This document shows positions 48,710-58,107 of a stretch of 64,000 nucleotides of DNA, piece by piece (position 1 is the first letter of the stretch; every line of letters begins with the position of its first letter). The translations under genes were made by a program, and so were the position numbers. The stretch lies in assembly GCA_900618425.1 (NCBI GenBank), contig UZAN01039672.1, forward strand, positions 13,494 to 77,493, written 5' to 3'. The DNA comes from Echinostoma caproni (lineage: Eukaryota > Platyhelminthes > Trematoda > Plagiorchiida > Echinostomatidae). The notes beneath the pieces were generated by a model. It saw only the letters and a program-made list of their open reading frames with translations, was not told where the DNA came from and did no database searches.

Positions 48710-48931
48710 TCAACGGCGAGAAAAATGAAAATAAATCAATTCATAGATTAAACGGACAGGCGGCGCAATCGAGACGCTCCTGGAACAGTTGATTCTTAGA
48801 TCGAATTGCTGTCTGATCAATGAGGGTTTTGCTAGTGTAGTATTCACACTTGTTGCTTTGGGTGCTCGCTTCTTCTCCCGTGATCGTTCGAACCCAATGG
48901 TATTTCTCATTGAACATTCAATGACCTGTAT
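48710..48931 (-). CDS. Candidate terminal exon, unknown protein
   Basis: On the minus strand a good acceptor (ttcatttccatttcag) at 48932 opens directly into a frame of 73 codons ending in a stop at 48710. The product is basic and hydrophilic at first (FERSREKKRAPKATS) and ends with a short hydrophobic stretch (LIYELIYFHFSRR). No family is recognised, and no upstream exon or nearby AATAAA on this strand was found. It could be a real last exon or a chance frame. Confidence 0.28.
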   Translation of the reverse strand: MQVIECSMRNTIGFERSREKKRAPKATSVNTTLAKPSLIRQQFDLRINCSRSVSIAPPVRLIYELIYFHFSRR

Positions 48932-49450
48932 CTGAAATGGAAATGAATATTTGAATTTGCACGGAGTTGGATTTGGGTTTTATGACGTTAATAAAATGTA
49001 CTTGATTAAATAATAGTGGATTGAATAGCTCGCTATGACCGGTCTGGAAAGTACACTGCATTTATTCTAGTAAAGAACATTCTATCAGTGTTTTTTTAAT
49101 TCTAAGAGTACCTTGTTTCACTGTGGACAGTTTTGTTTATTTCTGGAACACCATGGATGGGAGGTAAATAGGAGTACCCATAATTAAACAATGTTCTGCA
49201 GTGGATAGTTAGTTGTTTCTTGAATAGCTCTTAGTCCATGACCAAACGGCTTCCCAGTCTCTTTATTTTGTCAGAAGTTGAATAATAATCTATCCTTCTC
49301 TCCACTCCCAGATACCGTTGTAATCTACCAACCACCTTTATATATGAGCCTAAACACAAAACTCGAAAATGTGAGTAGTACCCCACAACATTGATAGTAG
49401 TTGTTGTAGCAAACTCTGTTTGCCCAATGTTACAAGGCAACTGTAGTGAT
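48932..49450. other. No gene recognised
   Basis: Includes a short match at 49370 (tgtgagtagtacc) to the dispersed hairpin repeat. Otherwise unassigned. Confidence 0.4.
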
Positions 49451-49466
49451 GGTAGTAGTAGTAGTG

Positions 49467-49503
<37 letters not shown>
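49451..49503. repeat. (TAG)n microsatellite
   Basis: About 17 trinucleotide units with one TGG variant. It generates artificial poly-Tyr, poly-Leu and poly-Thr frames on the minus strand, which are not genes. Confidence 0.95.
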
Positions 49504-49504
49504 C

Positions 49505-49950
49505 GCACACGGAACTCGGAACACAAACCACGCAATAGGAATCACAGGACACAAATGAAGGATCAGCTATCAAAGACTGGATCACGGAAGCACTGGACCG
49601 CAATGGCACTAGCACGCAATGTCCCACGTAACTGTGACGCAAAGAAAAGGCCACAAGAACGATAGTTCGTTTATTGGAACAAATGAGGGCGATTAAATAA
49701 TATGTACAAAAGTAGATCATTGATTATCTAGGCTTTCACCAATCGTATTGCGGTATTGCTGGTATAATTCTGTCTCCGTCTGGACTGCACTGTCTCGGAT
49801 TGACTGGCACGATCTGCCTATGGCGTGTAGTCAGAAGCCGTGAGACGCGCGTCATTGACGTCACCTTTGAAATTTGATTGATCGCAGGTGTCCATAAGCT
49901 GTAGCGCGCCGCTCCAGGGTAGGCTTCATGAGGTAGGCCTGGATCAACAC
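49505..49950 (-). repeat. Possible LTR-like segment
   Basis: Read on the minus strand, this block is richer in GC than its neighbours. It carries a polyadenylation-type AATAAA (complement of 49670-49675) followed by a C/T/G-rich stretch down to the microsatellite, the layout of R and U5 in an LTR. No second copy, primer-binding site or TG...CA ends were established. A promoter or UTR fragment is equally possible. Confidence 0.25.
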
Positions 49951-50606
49951 AGTAGCTTTCATAGCCCACATAGTATGGGTTACTCGTTCACTTTCTTTTG
50001 TCGTGCTATGCTTTACCTGAAAAGTGCTCACGCTTCATGCTCAGGGGACATTGGATATTGTCTATTGGCCGTCAATTTGAGAAAAGCTTTCTGTGAAAGT
50101 AAGATGGGTAATGACTAAGTGTAAAAACCAGTGAATATCCGGGACATCTTACAAGTGAAATGCTTATTGTTGAACAGAATAAGGATCTTTTACTGATACT
50201 ATTTTATCATAACATACAGTGCTCAACCTACGCATCGTCGTAATTGTTCACTATTTGCGATGGTAGCGTCCCGTTTCCATACCGAGACGATCGCATGGAC
50301 ATCCTTCTCGCCAAATTTTCAACAAGCACGGTAAAAAAAATTGCAGGGAATTTGAAGGCATTTTTTCACGAAGATTTCAGTCAGACCTTTGGTTGTTGTG
50401 TTTGACCCGCTTGCAATGAATGCAAGTCTATAACAGTATCCTGCAGTTGAACTGCGCTCAGAACACTAAGGTGCTGAAACACATCCATAGGCTTGTTTCA
50501 TCCTGGTCCCATTAGTACGGTGATTTTATAAACAAACAAAAAACAGATAGCGCTATGCAAACAAATGAATATCATTGAAATTTGCAATCAAATTTAGAGT
50601 ATCAAG
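49951..50606. other. No gene recognised
   Basis: Unassigned sequence with short frames only. Confidence 0.4.
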
Positions 50607-50660
50607 CTTGGATTAGCCCATTCGATTGTTTAGAGGCACCAGGCACGCTTGATAGTCTTC
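50607..50660. repeat. Short dispersed repeat shared with 43200-43250
   Basis: The string ttagcccattcgattgttta with the following aggcaccagg matches the SINE body at 43200-43250 (cagcccattcgatttattca, caggcaccagg). It lies directly at the end of the Penelope copy. Confidence 0.5.
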
Positions 50661-50664
50661 GGTT

Positions 50665-51300
50665 TGAGTATTTCGTTTAATCTTCTCACCGGCTTACTTA
50701 AAACAACATTGGGTTATTCAGATATGGTGAATGAACATATAAAAGCATACGCAGATTACTAAACATAGAAATAGAAGATCGACTCCATAGTAAGTGGATT
50801 GATTGTATCAAAAACATTTGTGCGCATAAGGACGGGTGATGTAACCAAATAAGCAGCGCTTTACTAATTACCAAGACTTTAGAATTGCGATCAGCTAAAA
50901 GTGGTTTGAAAGACGAACTTGGGTCAACTGTGTGTCTTGTTGCCATCAGATGCTTTGCAACAGATGACCCTAGATTTCTTGACTATCAGCTGTGGGTTGC
51001 GTCATCAATTTCACCAATCACTTTGGAATATGTTCGCCCGTCCGTTGTGAGATCTAGCGGTTTGTTCTGCCTATGTATGCGTCACAGCAACTGCAAGCGA
51101 ACTGGTATACAGTGTTGAAGCAGAACCGGTTTGCCAGCCATATTTAAGTTTTTCCAGATCAATTCTAGGAATAGAAGCAATGGGTCTGAGTTGAGCAGCT
51201 GGGAATGTACGGTCTGGAGCTGAACTCAACTTGTGGCGCACATCAATAAAGATTCAACGAAATGCTAACATCTCGAGACATTTGTCTTCCTTCAATATTC
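50665..51300 (-). mobile_element. Penelope-like element copy, same family as 13161
   Basis: The minus strand carries a decayed copy of the 13161-14295 element. It begins with a shortened inverted terminus (gagatgttagcatttcgttg near 51265) that jumps straight into the linker (gtgcgccacaagttgag near 51240). Then come the GIY-YIG region in broken frames (51110-51010) and MATRHTVDPSSSFKPLLADR with SKALLIWLHHPSLCAQ (50946-50830). The 3' tail ends around 50665. Stops interrupt the nuclease and the RT core is absent. The junction between terminus and linker differs from the other copy, indicating an internal deletion or template jump. Confidence 0.8.
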
Positions 51301-51617
51301 ATAAAATGAACAAAGAGACCCCAATTCTTCAAGTTTATAAAGTTTGAGTAATCCGGATATAATTATGAAATCTCTTCAGTGCAGTATCACGTCAGAAGTG
51401 ATGGTGTTGTGTCGGAATCTTCCGTCTCACCTTGCTAAACAAAAGTTGGAAACCAAATATGAGAAAAAAGTATACAGGAGTGACGCAATCACTTTACTTC
51501 ACAAGAGTTGAACTAAATAAAATCTTTACTGGCTATAAATATTGCGACATTACCGAATGCCTCCAAAAGCGCCAAAACGGTTTCTGCATCCGGGGTCCAT
51601 CTGACATGTTGAAAGAT
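51301..51617. other. No gene recognised
   Basis: A 64-codon plus-strand frame (51432-51626) has no recognised domain. Confidence 0.35.
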
Positions 51618-52028
51618 TCAGAGTGAGAAAAGAGTTATAAAAGTTATAAAACCTGAAGGGCCATAGGAATCACCGTAGTTATCCGGGCTGAGTATATTAT
51701 CAGGACCAGCAAATGGATCGGGGCAAATATAAGTTCGAAATAAGCACTGAAAACCAGGACAAGATTCATTTTTGGAGACAGTCATAGCATATCCAGTTGG
51801 ACAGTTAGAACAAGATTGCGACCGCGATTTGGACAAAATTAAACATACTGTTATCCCAACACATGAGCAAAGCAATTTACCTAAATTCCTCATAGATAAT
51901 GTACCGCTTGCCCCTGTTTCATGCGGTCCTGTATACGACATGTGATGAGAAAATGGTTGGTCGGTCTGTTTGAATGAATCAATGCACAATCTCCAAGTAT
52001 CTTTCATTGTTTTCAGTATAACAGACAA
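51618..52028 (-). CDS. Open frame with cysteine cluster, unknown (weak)
   Basis: A 136-codon minus-strand frame. The first third is polar and reaches an internal donor-like TTTAG|GTAAAT near 51890. The second part has a hydrophobic run (LCSCVGITVCLILS) and then a cysteine cluster (SCSNCPTGYAMTVSKNESC, PGFQC). The Cys-Pro-x-Gly-Tyr pattern faintly recalls small extracellular Cys-rich repeats, but no family can be assigned. It may be one or two exons of a host gene, with an intron starting at the donor, or chance. Confidence 0.25.
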   Translation of the reverse strand: MSVILKTMKDTWRLCIDSFKQTDQPFSHHMSYTGPHETGASGTLSMRNLGKLLCSCVGITVCLILSKSRSQSCSNCPTGYAMTVSKNESCPGFQCLFRTYICPDPFAGPDNILSPDNYGDSYGPSGFITFITLFSL

Positions 52029-52155
52029 TCAAGCAGGCATTCTGACTGGCTGTTAAGCTACCGCTTTGAAGCGTAGCACTGAAAGTTACCACCATCAACG
52101 TATGATCTCAGTTCAATCCGAAGGTAGAAATGGCGATTATCTATAGTTATTATAA

Positions 52156-53304
52156 TCACATACACCATATATTTATACTTGATTGAAGCAACGGCACTTT
52201 CCATTCATGTTTCAGTTTTGACAGTATGCCAGGTAATCGCGTTGTTGTTTTCATCCACACTTGCTCTCCTGGTTGCACCGGCGAACCGTTGGCCTTCTTG
52301 TCGTAAAACTCTTTCTGGTGGCGTTGTGCTGTTCTCAGGTGTTCCCGTGAGAGTTGATGACTCATTAGTAGCGTTTGTTGCAGCCTGGCGACGTAGTTGG
52401 TAGTAATTAGAGCTGATTCCTGGGGTTGGGGTTTCGGAAGATCCAGTGTTCGTCTCAGTGACTAAGAAATGGGGTGACTGTCCAGTAGACTTTTGTACTG
52501 GGGCTCGATATCCAAGTAGGCAGGACGGCAGGGCGGCGTCTCGTTTTCTTATTTGTCGAATCACAAATGAGTTCAATGAGTTCAATAGTGTGCTGTTTGT
52601 TCTCTCGATCAGCCCATCGCCTTAGGGATGATAAGGCTTTGGCCTGAGTTACATTACCCCCAAAAGTTGACACAGATGGGCTTTCAAAATTCGAACCGTG
52701 ATCCGTGTGGATGTATAAAGGAGCGCTCCAACGTGATACCACGTATTGTGGATAGTCTGCGTGATTGTGACCGAATCTTTCCGGGATAGCGGTTCCGCTT
52801 CGCACCATTTGGAGAAGTAGTCGACCATCACATCACATACAGTAGAAGTAATCATCATTTTACCATATCCGTATTGAATAATGAAAAACGTCGAATGTGT
52901 GTTCACGTTCACCGAAGACGGGATGAGTAGATTGACAGTGACAGCGTTGTTTGTTGAGGTCAGCAATTCGTTTGACTTCACCCCAAGTCATCCATGAAAA
53001 TGGTGGATGGTTGATGTTTCTCTGAGCAAGTATACGTCGATGCCGATACACGGAACTGCAAACATGCATCTCGGAACATTGCAGTGTACCCGTTCACAAA
53101 GATGTTTTGTAACACAACTTGAGATATATTTCGGTCTGCCCGATGACATTTGTTCAGTTGGTGACTTTCGATTGGAGATATCCCGCCTTCCCAGGTGTCC
53201 GAACAAAATAACTGACTAAACAGTGTTCGAGACAACACGTGAGCCAAATTGAAGTGATGAGTCTGTGGAGCCCGAGTGTGGCTTAGTTGGCCTAATGGCA
53301 CCAT
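52156..53304 (-). mobile_element. Ty3/Gypsy integrase region, degenerate
   Basis: A reverse-strand integrase fragment in overlapping broken frames, in the expected order. A possible zinc-finger region lies at 53300-52950. The core then reads CDVMVDYFSKWCEAEPLSRK near 52840 and VSRWSAPLYIHTDHGSNFES near 52710, which contains the catalytic aspartate. RRWADREN near 52615 follows. The distal part has LLGYRAPVQKSTGQSPHFLV near 52490, LRTAQRHQKEFYDKKANGS and PVQPGEQVWMKTTTRLPG near 52280. RT and RNase H are missing. The motifs differ from both other Gypsy copies, suggesting a third lineage. Confidence 0.85.
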
Positions 53305-53399
53305 ACTTTCATCCGTGAGATAGGTTCACAGTTGGAATCCTCAGACAGGACATAGCATATATATTGCCTGAGAGTGATGGATAATTTGATTCAACTTCG

Positions 53400-53674
53400 A
53401 AGAGCAAATTCAATTCACGCTTTATTCACAAGCGTGAACTGAGATGCTAGGAAGAACTGGGCAGCTATTTCGATCTGGTTGCGTTTCATCAATAATTAAA
53501 ATCCATCGACCCAATTGTGGATCGTTCCCTAGACCTCATAGGTAGAACGCAAGCATGCTACCTACTCTGCCGCCGGGAGGCTGATCAGACCGTTTTGTCA
53601 TTTTCCCTTTACACGATATAGCACAACCATATCTTTGCGACCCTGTTGCGGGCAACGAACCTCGCTCATCTCAG
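53400..53674 (-). repeat. Sm-alpha-like SINE with hammerhead-like core (reverse copy)
   Basis: On the minus strand the unit starts with ctgagatgagcgaggt and continues into a tRNA-like head with gtaggtagcatgcttgcgt. It ends in a hammerhead-like region, TTGATGA ... ATC-GAAA (near 53495-53470), and a cttcctag tail near 53445. The hammerhead core consensus is CTGATGA and GAAA, so this copy keeps GAAA but has a C-to-T change in the first block. It is paired head to head with 53702-53950. Confidence 0.65.
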
Positions 53675-53701
53675 CACTAGCATCTTAGCACTAAGTTATT
53701 A

Positions 53702-53950
53702 CTGAGATGAGCGAGGTCCGTTGGCCAAAACAAGCTCGCGAACATGGGTTACGCTATATAGTGTATATTCCAAGTGACTAACGGTTTGACCAGCTGCCCA
53801 GTGACCGAGTATGTAGCATGCTTGGATTCTGCCTTTGAGGTCCCAGGTTCGATCCCCTGTTTGATCAGAGGATGTTTGCTACTGATGAGAACCAAATAGG
53901 TGGAACATCTGTACAGTGCTTCCTAGCCTTTTAGTTTACACTTCGTTTGC
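53702..53950 (+). repeat. Sm-alpha-like SINE with hammerhead-like core (forward copy)
   Basis: Starts ctgagatgagcgaggtccg, then carries gtagcatgcttgg, a B-box GGTTCGATCCC near 53848, and CTGATGAG-aaccaaataggt-GGAAC near 53882-53907, before a tgcttcctag tail. The schistosome Sm-alpha SINE carries a hammerhead with a very similar CTGATGAG...CAAATAGG...GAAAC block. Here GAAA has become GAAC and helix II is weakened, so self-cleavage is doubtful. Confidence 0.7.
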
Positions 53951-54880
53951 TCTATACATGTTGAATTCGCTCTTGAAAATTATATATACAGTACTGGTCG
54001 ATTGTGATGCACTGAAATTTCTCTATGATCAAACGGAGTTTCATTGTATTTATCATCTGTATTAATGCTTTAGATATGGGTAATAATTTATATCTTGTAT
54101 ACTGCGATCTAAGTAGTATATAAATATATATATATATCATATTACCGATATGAGCACATGTATCAATGCAGCGAAATAATAATTACAAATATGTAGAGTA
54201 AATACATATTATTATTTTGATGTTCAAATGGGATTTGGAGGGAACAGTAATGTCTACCGGAATTATGTGTGCTTAATTTGGTCATTTATTCCCTTGACAA
54301 GCACGTTTAACGAAAAAAATTAACTGATATGTACTGTCGAAAAACCTGATAGCTCTTGTCAACAACATTCTCCGGCATTGATCACTAAAAGCACCGGATA
54401 AATTATTTTCTTTTGATCGTTGGTCCGCAGTCAACAAAAATCCTTTTTGCAAAACGGAATCCAACAAGCCCACTCACTGATAACTAGTGAATACTAACAA
54501 CAAATTCGTCATATTTAAAACAACAGATAAAGTGTGGTATTCTGTATGCATGAATGAGCATACTTCATTGTTGATCGTACTTTTCTGTCAAAGTACATGG
54601 ATACTTAGGGTTGACTTCTTTTAATTCAGTGCATGCTGGTGGCTAAGTCAACGAGTGACCCGCCCAATATGACATTGATAAAAGACATACGTTTGACAAA
54701 CAATCCGGGGAATACAATGACAGGGTTTGTGAAATTATAAGGTGCATTTTCGGCGGGCTGTTACTTGAATACAAATTTGAGCAGAATAAATCCGTTGTAT
54801 CCAATTCTCTATCGGACGGTGAATCAGGGATCTATTCGGTCTTGTTTTCATTCAATTGGTTTCGGTCGTTCCCAATACAG
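53951..54880. other. No gene recognised
   Basis: A (TA)n tract lies at 54118-54138. The rest is AT-rich and unassigned. Confidence 0.45.
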
Positions 54881-55048
54881 GGTTCTGTAGGGTTGCTTCT
54901 TTGTTCAGTCATCAACCTCAATTATACTGTTTTCAACTGTATGGTTAATGATGATCGAGCGTCTTCGGTTCAGTGTATACAACCGAAGCCTGATGGTGTC
55001 GTTGTTTCACAGCTACCCGAGGATGGAAAAGCAATTTTTTCTCATTGA
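54881..55048 (+). CDS. Candidate terminal exon, unknown protein (weak)
   Basis: A good acceptor (tcggtcgttcccaatacag) is followed in phase 0 by a 55-codon frame reaching a stop. The end reads IQPKPDGVVVSQLPEDGKAI, which looks protein-like. No domain is recognised and no upstream exon could be joined. The stop is followed by AT-rich DNA without an obvious AATAAA close by. Confidence 0.24.
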   Translation, partial: GSVGLLLCSVINLNYTVFNCMVNDDRASSVQCIQPKPDGVVVSQLPEDGKAIFSH

Positions 55049-55369
55049 TATCGACCCGAGCAATCGTCAATGCAGTACTTCTAAAATGTGTCAATGATCA
55101 TTTGGCCGTCTTCGTAATTCAGGGCTTCCGCAATGATTTCATACAATTATTTTGTCGAACTAAACATACATACGATTGAGTAATGTCGGGCCTGCATCTT
55201 CCAAACAAATCAATAGTTTTTGCCGAAATTATTTTTTTTTGAAACCAAAGAAAATGACACTTCTTAACAGAACCATTGCCAGGGATGTTGAAGACATGTT
55301 TTATAAACAAATGGTTGTACTCCAGGTCAAACTGATTATCCAAGTGCGATAAAAGTGTTTGTGACAACC
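55049..55369. other. No gene recognised
   Basis: Unassigned sequence with short frames. Confidence 0.4.
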
Positions 55370-55520
55370 GACGAAGAGCACTGGACAGCTGTTTCGTCCT
55401 GCGTTGCTTATGTTTGGAGCCCTAGACAGGACTCGAACCGCGACCGGTAGGGTCGGGACTTCAAACCCTTACCCCTGGGCTACACGGTCGACGGTCATCA
55501 TCTTGTGTGAATGGATCCAA
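55370..55520 (-). repeat. tRNA-headed SINE, family 2, copy 2
   Basis: Minus-strand A-box-like GTAGCCCAGGGGTAAGGG near 55480 and B-box GGTTCGAGTCC near 55437. It aligns closely with 43040-43170, including the shared agcactggacagctgttt flank. Confidence 0.7.
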
Positions 55521-56600
55521 ACTGACTGTCATTTTCAGTATACGTTCATCCACATATTTACTCTTACGTCGCTTATTCATGCCCTGAAAAATGTTTCATA
55601 GTTTCCTTATTCGATCAACACCCTCTCGTTGTTTGCTTGCTTTCTTGGCAAACTGAAGGTAAAATTCGGGTGCAAAATAAGTGAAATATGTGTGAGAAGA
55701 ATTCTAGTGGGAAATGACAGCCTGTGAACCAAACTTTTCATTCTGAGATATTAACCAAACCGTAAACAGTCGGTGAACTACGAACCATTTGGTCTGTCGA
55801 TGTCAATTTCCGTCACGCCTGGTTTTCGTCAGCAAAACAGACTTCACATTTTAAAACGTTTCTGTTGTTTGTGCACCTGCTTGCCTAATTGTTGATATGC
55901 CTCTCTAAAACGGGTGAGAAATGAAATCAACATTTGGCATCTTGCAAGATGCAAATATGTATATGCGATTCTGCACTGTTTTGTGCACCGCACCGCACCG
56001 CGCGCGCGCACACACACACCAATTAGGTATGCACATGCGCGCCATGCGCATTGATTCCCGCGTGGGATGGGTCCAACGTGACAAGGATATACTCGGATGT
56101 CACTTAGCGCATTGGCTGTTGCAGCACTTGCATACGGAGAACCCATTTGTTAAATTGATTAGGAAGCTCATTCGCACGGAGTATCTATTGTGCCCGTTTC
56201 GTGGAACTGTATTCCGCGTTCCAACCTCCTCCGTATTTCCAACACGGGGCCTTCCGTGCAAAAGAATCTGATTTTGTCGCAATGCATGAATGCCGGTTTT
56301 TCAGCATTTTTGTTGGTATCAGCTGCACAGCTTCTGTATCATCTGGAGGGAGGGGGCGAAACAGAAAATAGTGCAGATCACTAATAATACTGCCATACGC
56401 ATTGCTATGTTTTAGAAACGCCCGTAGACGAATCTAGAAAAATGTTTGTGCCTTAAACACTAATTTGATCATGTATCATTCACAAATAAATTCAGAAGTA
56501 CTTTTGCCGAGTCCCCAAGAGGATACAAATGTTATTCAACGCTCTTCGTTGGAGATTTGATTCATTTGAATGGTAAATTCCGTCGCGTGTAGAGTAAAAA
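55521..56600. other. No gene recognised; simple repeat inside
   Basis: Contains a CACCG/CG/CA simple run at 55985-56020. A 116-codon frame (55921-56271) runs through that run and has no recognisable domain. Confidence 0.4.
55985..56020. repeat. Compound (CACCG)(CG)(CA) simple repeat
   Basis: Three pentamers grade into alternating CG and then CA, an alternating purine-pyrimidine tract. Confidence 0.85.
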
Positions 56601-56659
56601 CAACAAGAACGGAAAGGGTGGACTGCGCAGTACATTTTGTTTTCGATTTGGTTTAGTCT

Positions 56660-56935
56660 CGTCTGTAATTTGAATTTATCAACCCAACTTCGGATTGAAC
56701 CGGGGACATCACTCACTTAACCCACCTGAGCACTGACTAGCGATCACACATTTTTCTGCACACGGAGTAGTGCAACCAATCCTAGCCAGCTTTATCGTGA
56801 GCATTAGTCGTCGCTCATCTCAACACTCACCGCTTTGGCTAATACTTAGTTGGAAACATTGCGAACTGAGTTATACCTAAGTGAAAAACAGGTACACCAT
56901 GCTTCTTAGCTTCCCCTGTTTTGTGTGCGATGAAA
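56660..56935. repeat. SINE-like fragments (tRNA head reverse, Sm-alpha-like tail forward)
   Basis: Around 56690-56740 the minus strand has CTCAGGTGGGTTAAGTGA, then CCGGTTCAATCCG (B-box-like). From 56810 the plus strand has cgctcatctcaacactcac and later accatgcttcttagctt, resembling the ends of the SINE at 53400-53950. Both pieces are diverged. Confidence 0.42.
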
Positions 56936-57280
56936 TCTTTGATAATACAACGGGTAAATTTCCGTTTTATTTTATGGCCTATCAGTATGGTTCATAGTCG
57001 GCGTGAAACAAACTGGCCCTAGTCCATGATGCGAATGAGTTAAAAATTCTAGCTACTTGTATCCCTGTATGCTGGATCAGGCGAGTGATTCTCGCTTTGT
57101 CACAAAACAAAAGGTAAATAAAGTCAAGTTCAAGTGGCATTGGGTTGATCATAAACCACGGTTTATCCCGGAATCAGGGAACGAGTAGGTCGGGACTCAG
57201 TATTCCGAGTATAACTGACCTGATGATACTCGACAAGGTGTACGCAACCTGCCTATAACTCAGTCCGTATCGAGCGAGTA
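56936..57280. other. No gene recognised
   Basis: Unassigned sequence. Confidence 0.4.
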
Positions 57281-57500
57281 TCATGCACGCATGTGTGCCT
57301 ATGCACACTCATGCACATAAACAGATGCAGACTGTGTTTTGTGCAGGTGTGTATGTGTGTGTGTGCTCGCATAACTTAGCTCGTCTAAGGAGCCGCTTCT
57401 CTCTCACACACACACAAGATTGTACCGCTACGCGGATTGCACAACTCAGTGCGATTTGTCAGACAAGCGCACGCTCACTCACTCACTCACTCATTCACGT
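57280..57500. repeat. Cluster of GT, CA and CACT simple repeats
   Basis: GT-rich (57345-57364), CA-rich (57405-57416) and (CACT)n (57473-57493) runs follow one another. Frames across them are repeat artefacts. Confidence 0.85.
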
Positions 57501-57911
57501 AAAGCACATTCGCAATCAGATACATTTGTCAACAAGAAAACCTCAATAATCCACACAGTCCTGGGTGTACACACGAGCACAAGACAGCCCCGTAAAGTCC
57601 GATAGGTCGATCGAGTCAGGTGACATGGCACAATCAGCCTTTTATTTACATTTCATCCACCAGCAAGCACTACGGCCCGCTATTGTGGAGATATAGTCGA
57701 GGGTGTGCACTATACTACTGTTTCAGTCACCAGCTTTGCTACTTCTATTTGAAATATCGTGGCGGTGAAGACAGAGTACTGCCAAGACGCGATTCTTATT
57801 CGCCCAGCGATTGGGATCAACAACATTCACATTCGTCGTGATTTGAGTGACGTGAACTCTGCATCCGATTCTACGCTGTGACCCTCGTCGTGTAAAATCA
57901 TCGATTGGGTC

Positions 57912-58107
57912 ATGGGTGATACAAACCAAAACGAAGAAGTGACGGTATCGACGGATTCCATTCAGGTCACAAATACAGCCATGTCTGGAGCCGTGCCACC
58001 CCCGCCAACAATAGAAACGAAGGATGTACCGAAATCTAAAGAAAATGAAATGGAAGGGAGTATCCATATTGATGACAGTCCGACGCTTCAGGAGACCGTG
58101 CCACCAG
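57912..58107 (+). CDS. Candidate first coding exon, unknown protein
   Basis: An ATG with G at -3 and +4 opens a frame preceded by an in-frame TGA 11 codons upstream. It runs 65 codons to a strong donor, ccaccag|gtgagt, leaving phase 1. The product is acidic, Ser/Thr-rich and probably disordered: it begins MGDTNQNEEVTVSTDS and has a short AVPPPPT proline run. No family is recognised. The single leftover base (g) joins the 'ac' that starts the exon at 60875 to make an Asp codon, so the two exons are phase-compatible. This is the strongest host-gene start in the window. Confidence 0.5.

Noticed and set aside
49231..49720. Frames with poly-Leu, poly-Tyr and poly-Thr
   Set aside because: Produced by the (TAG)n array read in three frames.
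43040..55520. True tRNA genes at the A/B-box pairs
   Set aside because: Only promoter-like boxes are kept; no full cloverleaf with anticodon and acceptor pairing could be traced, and the units recur as repeats.
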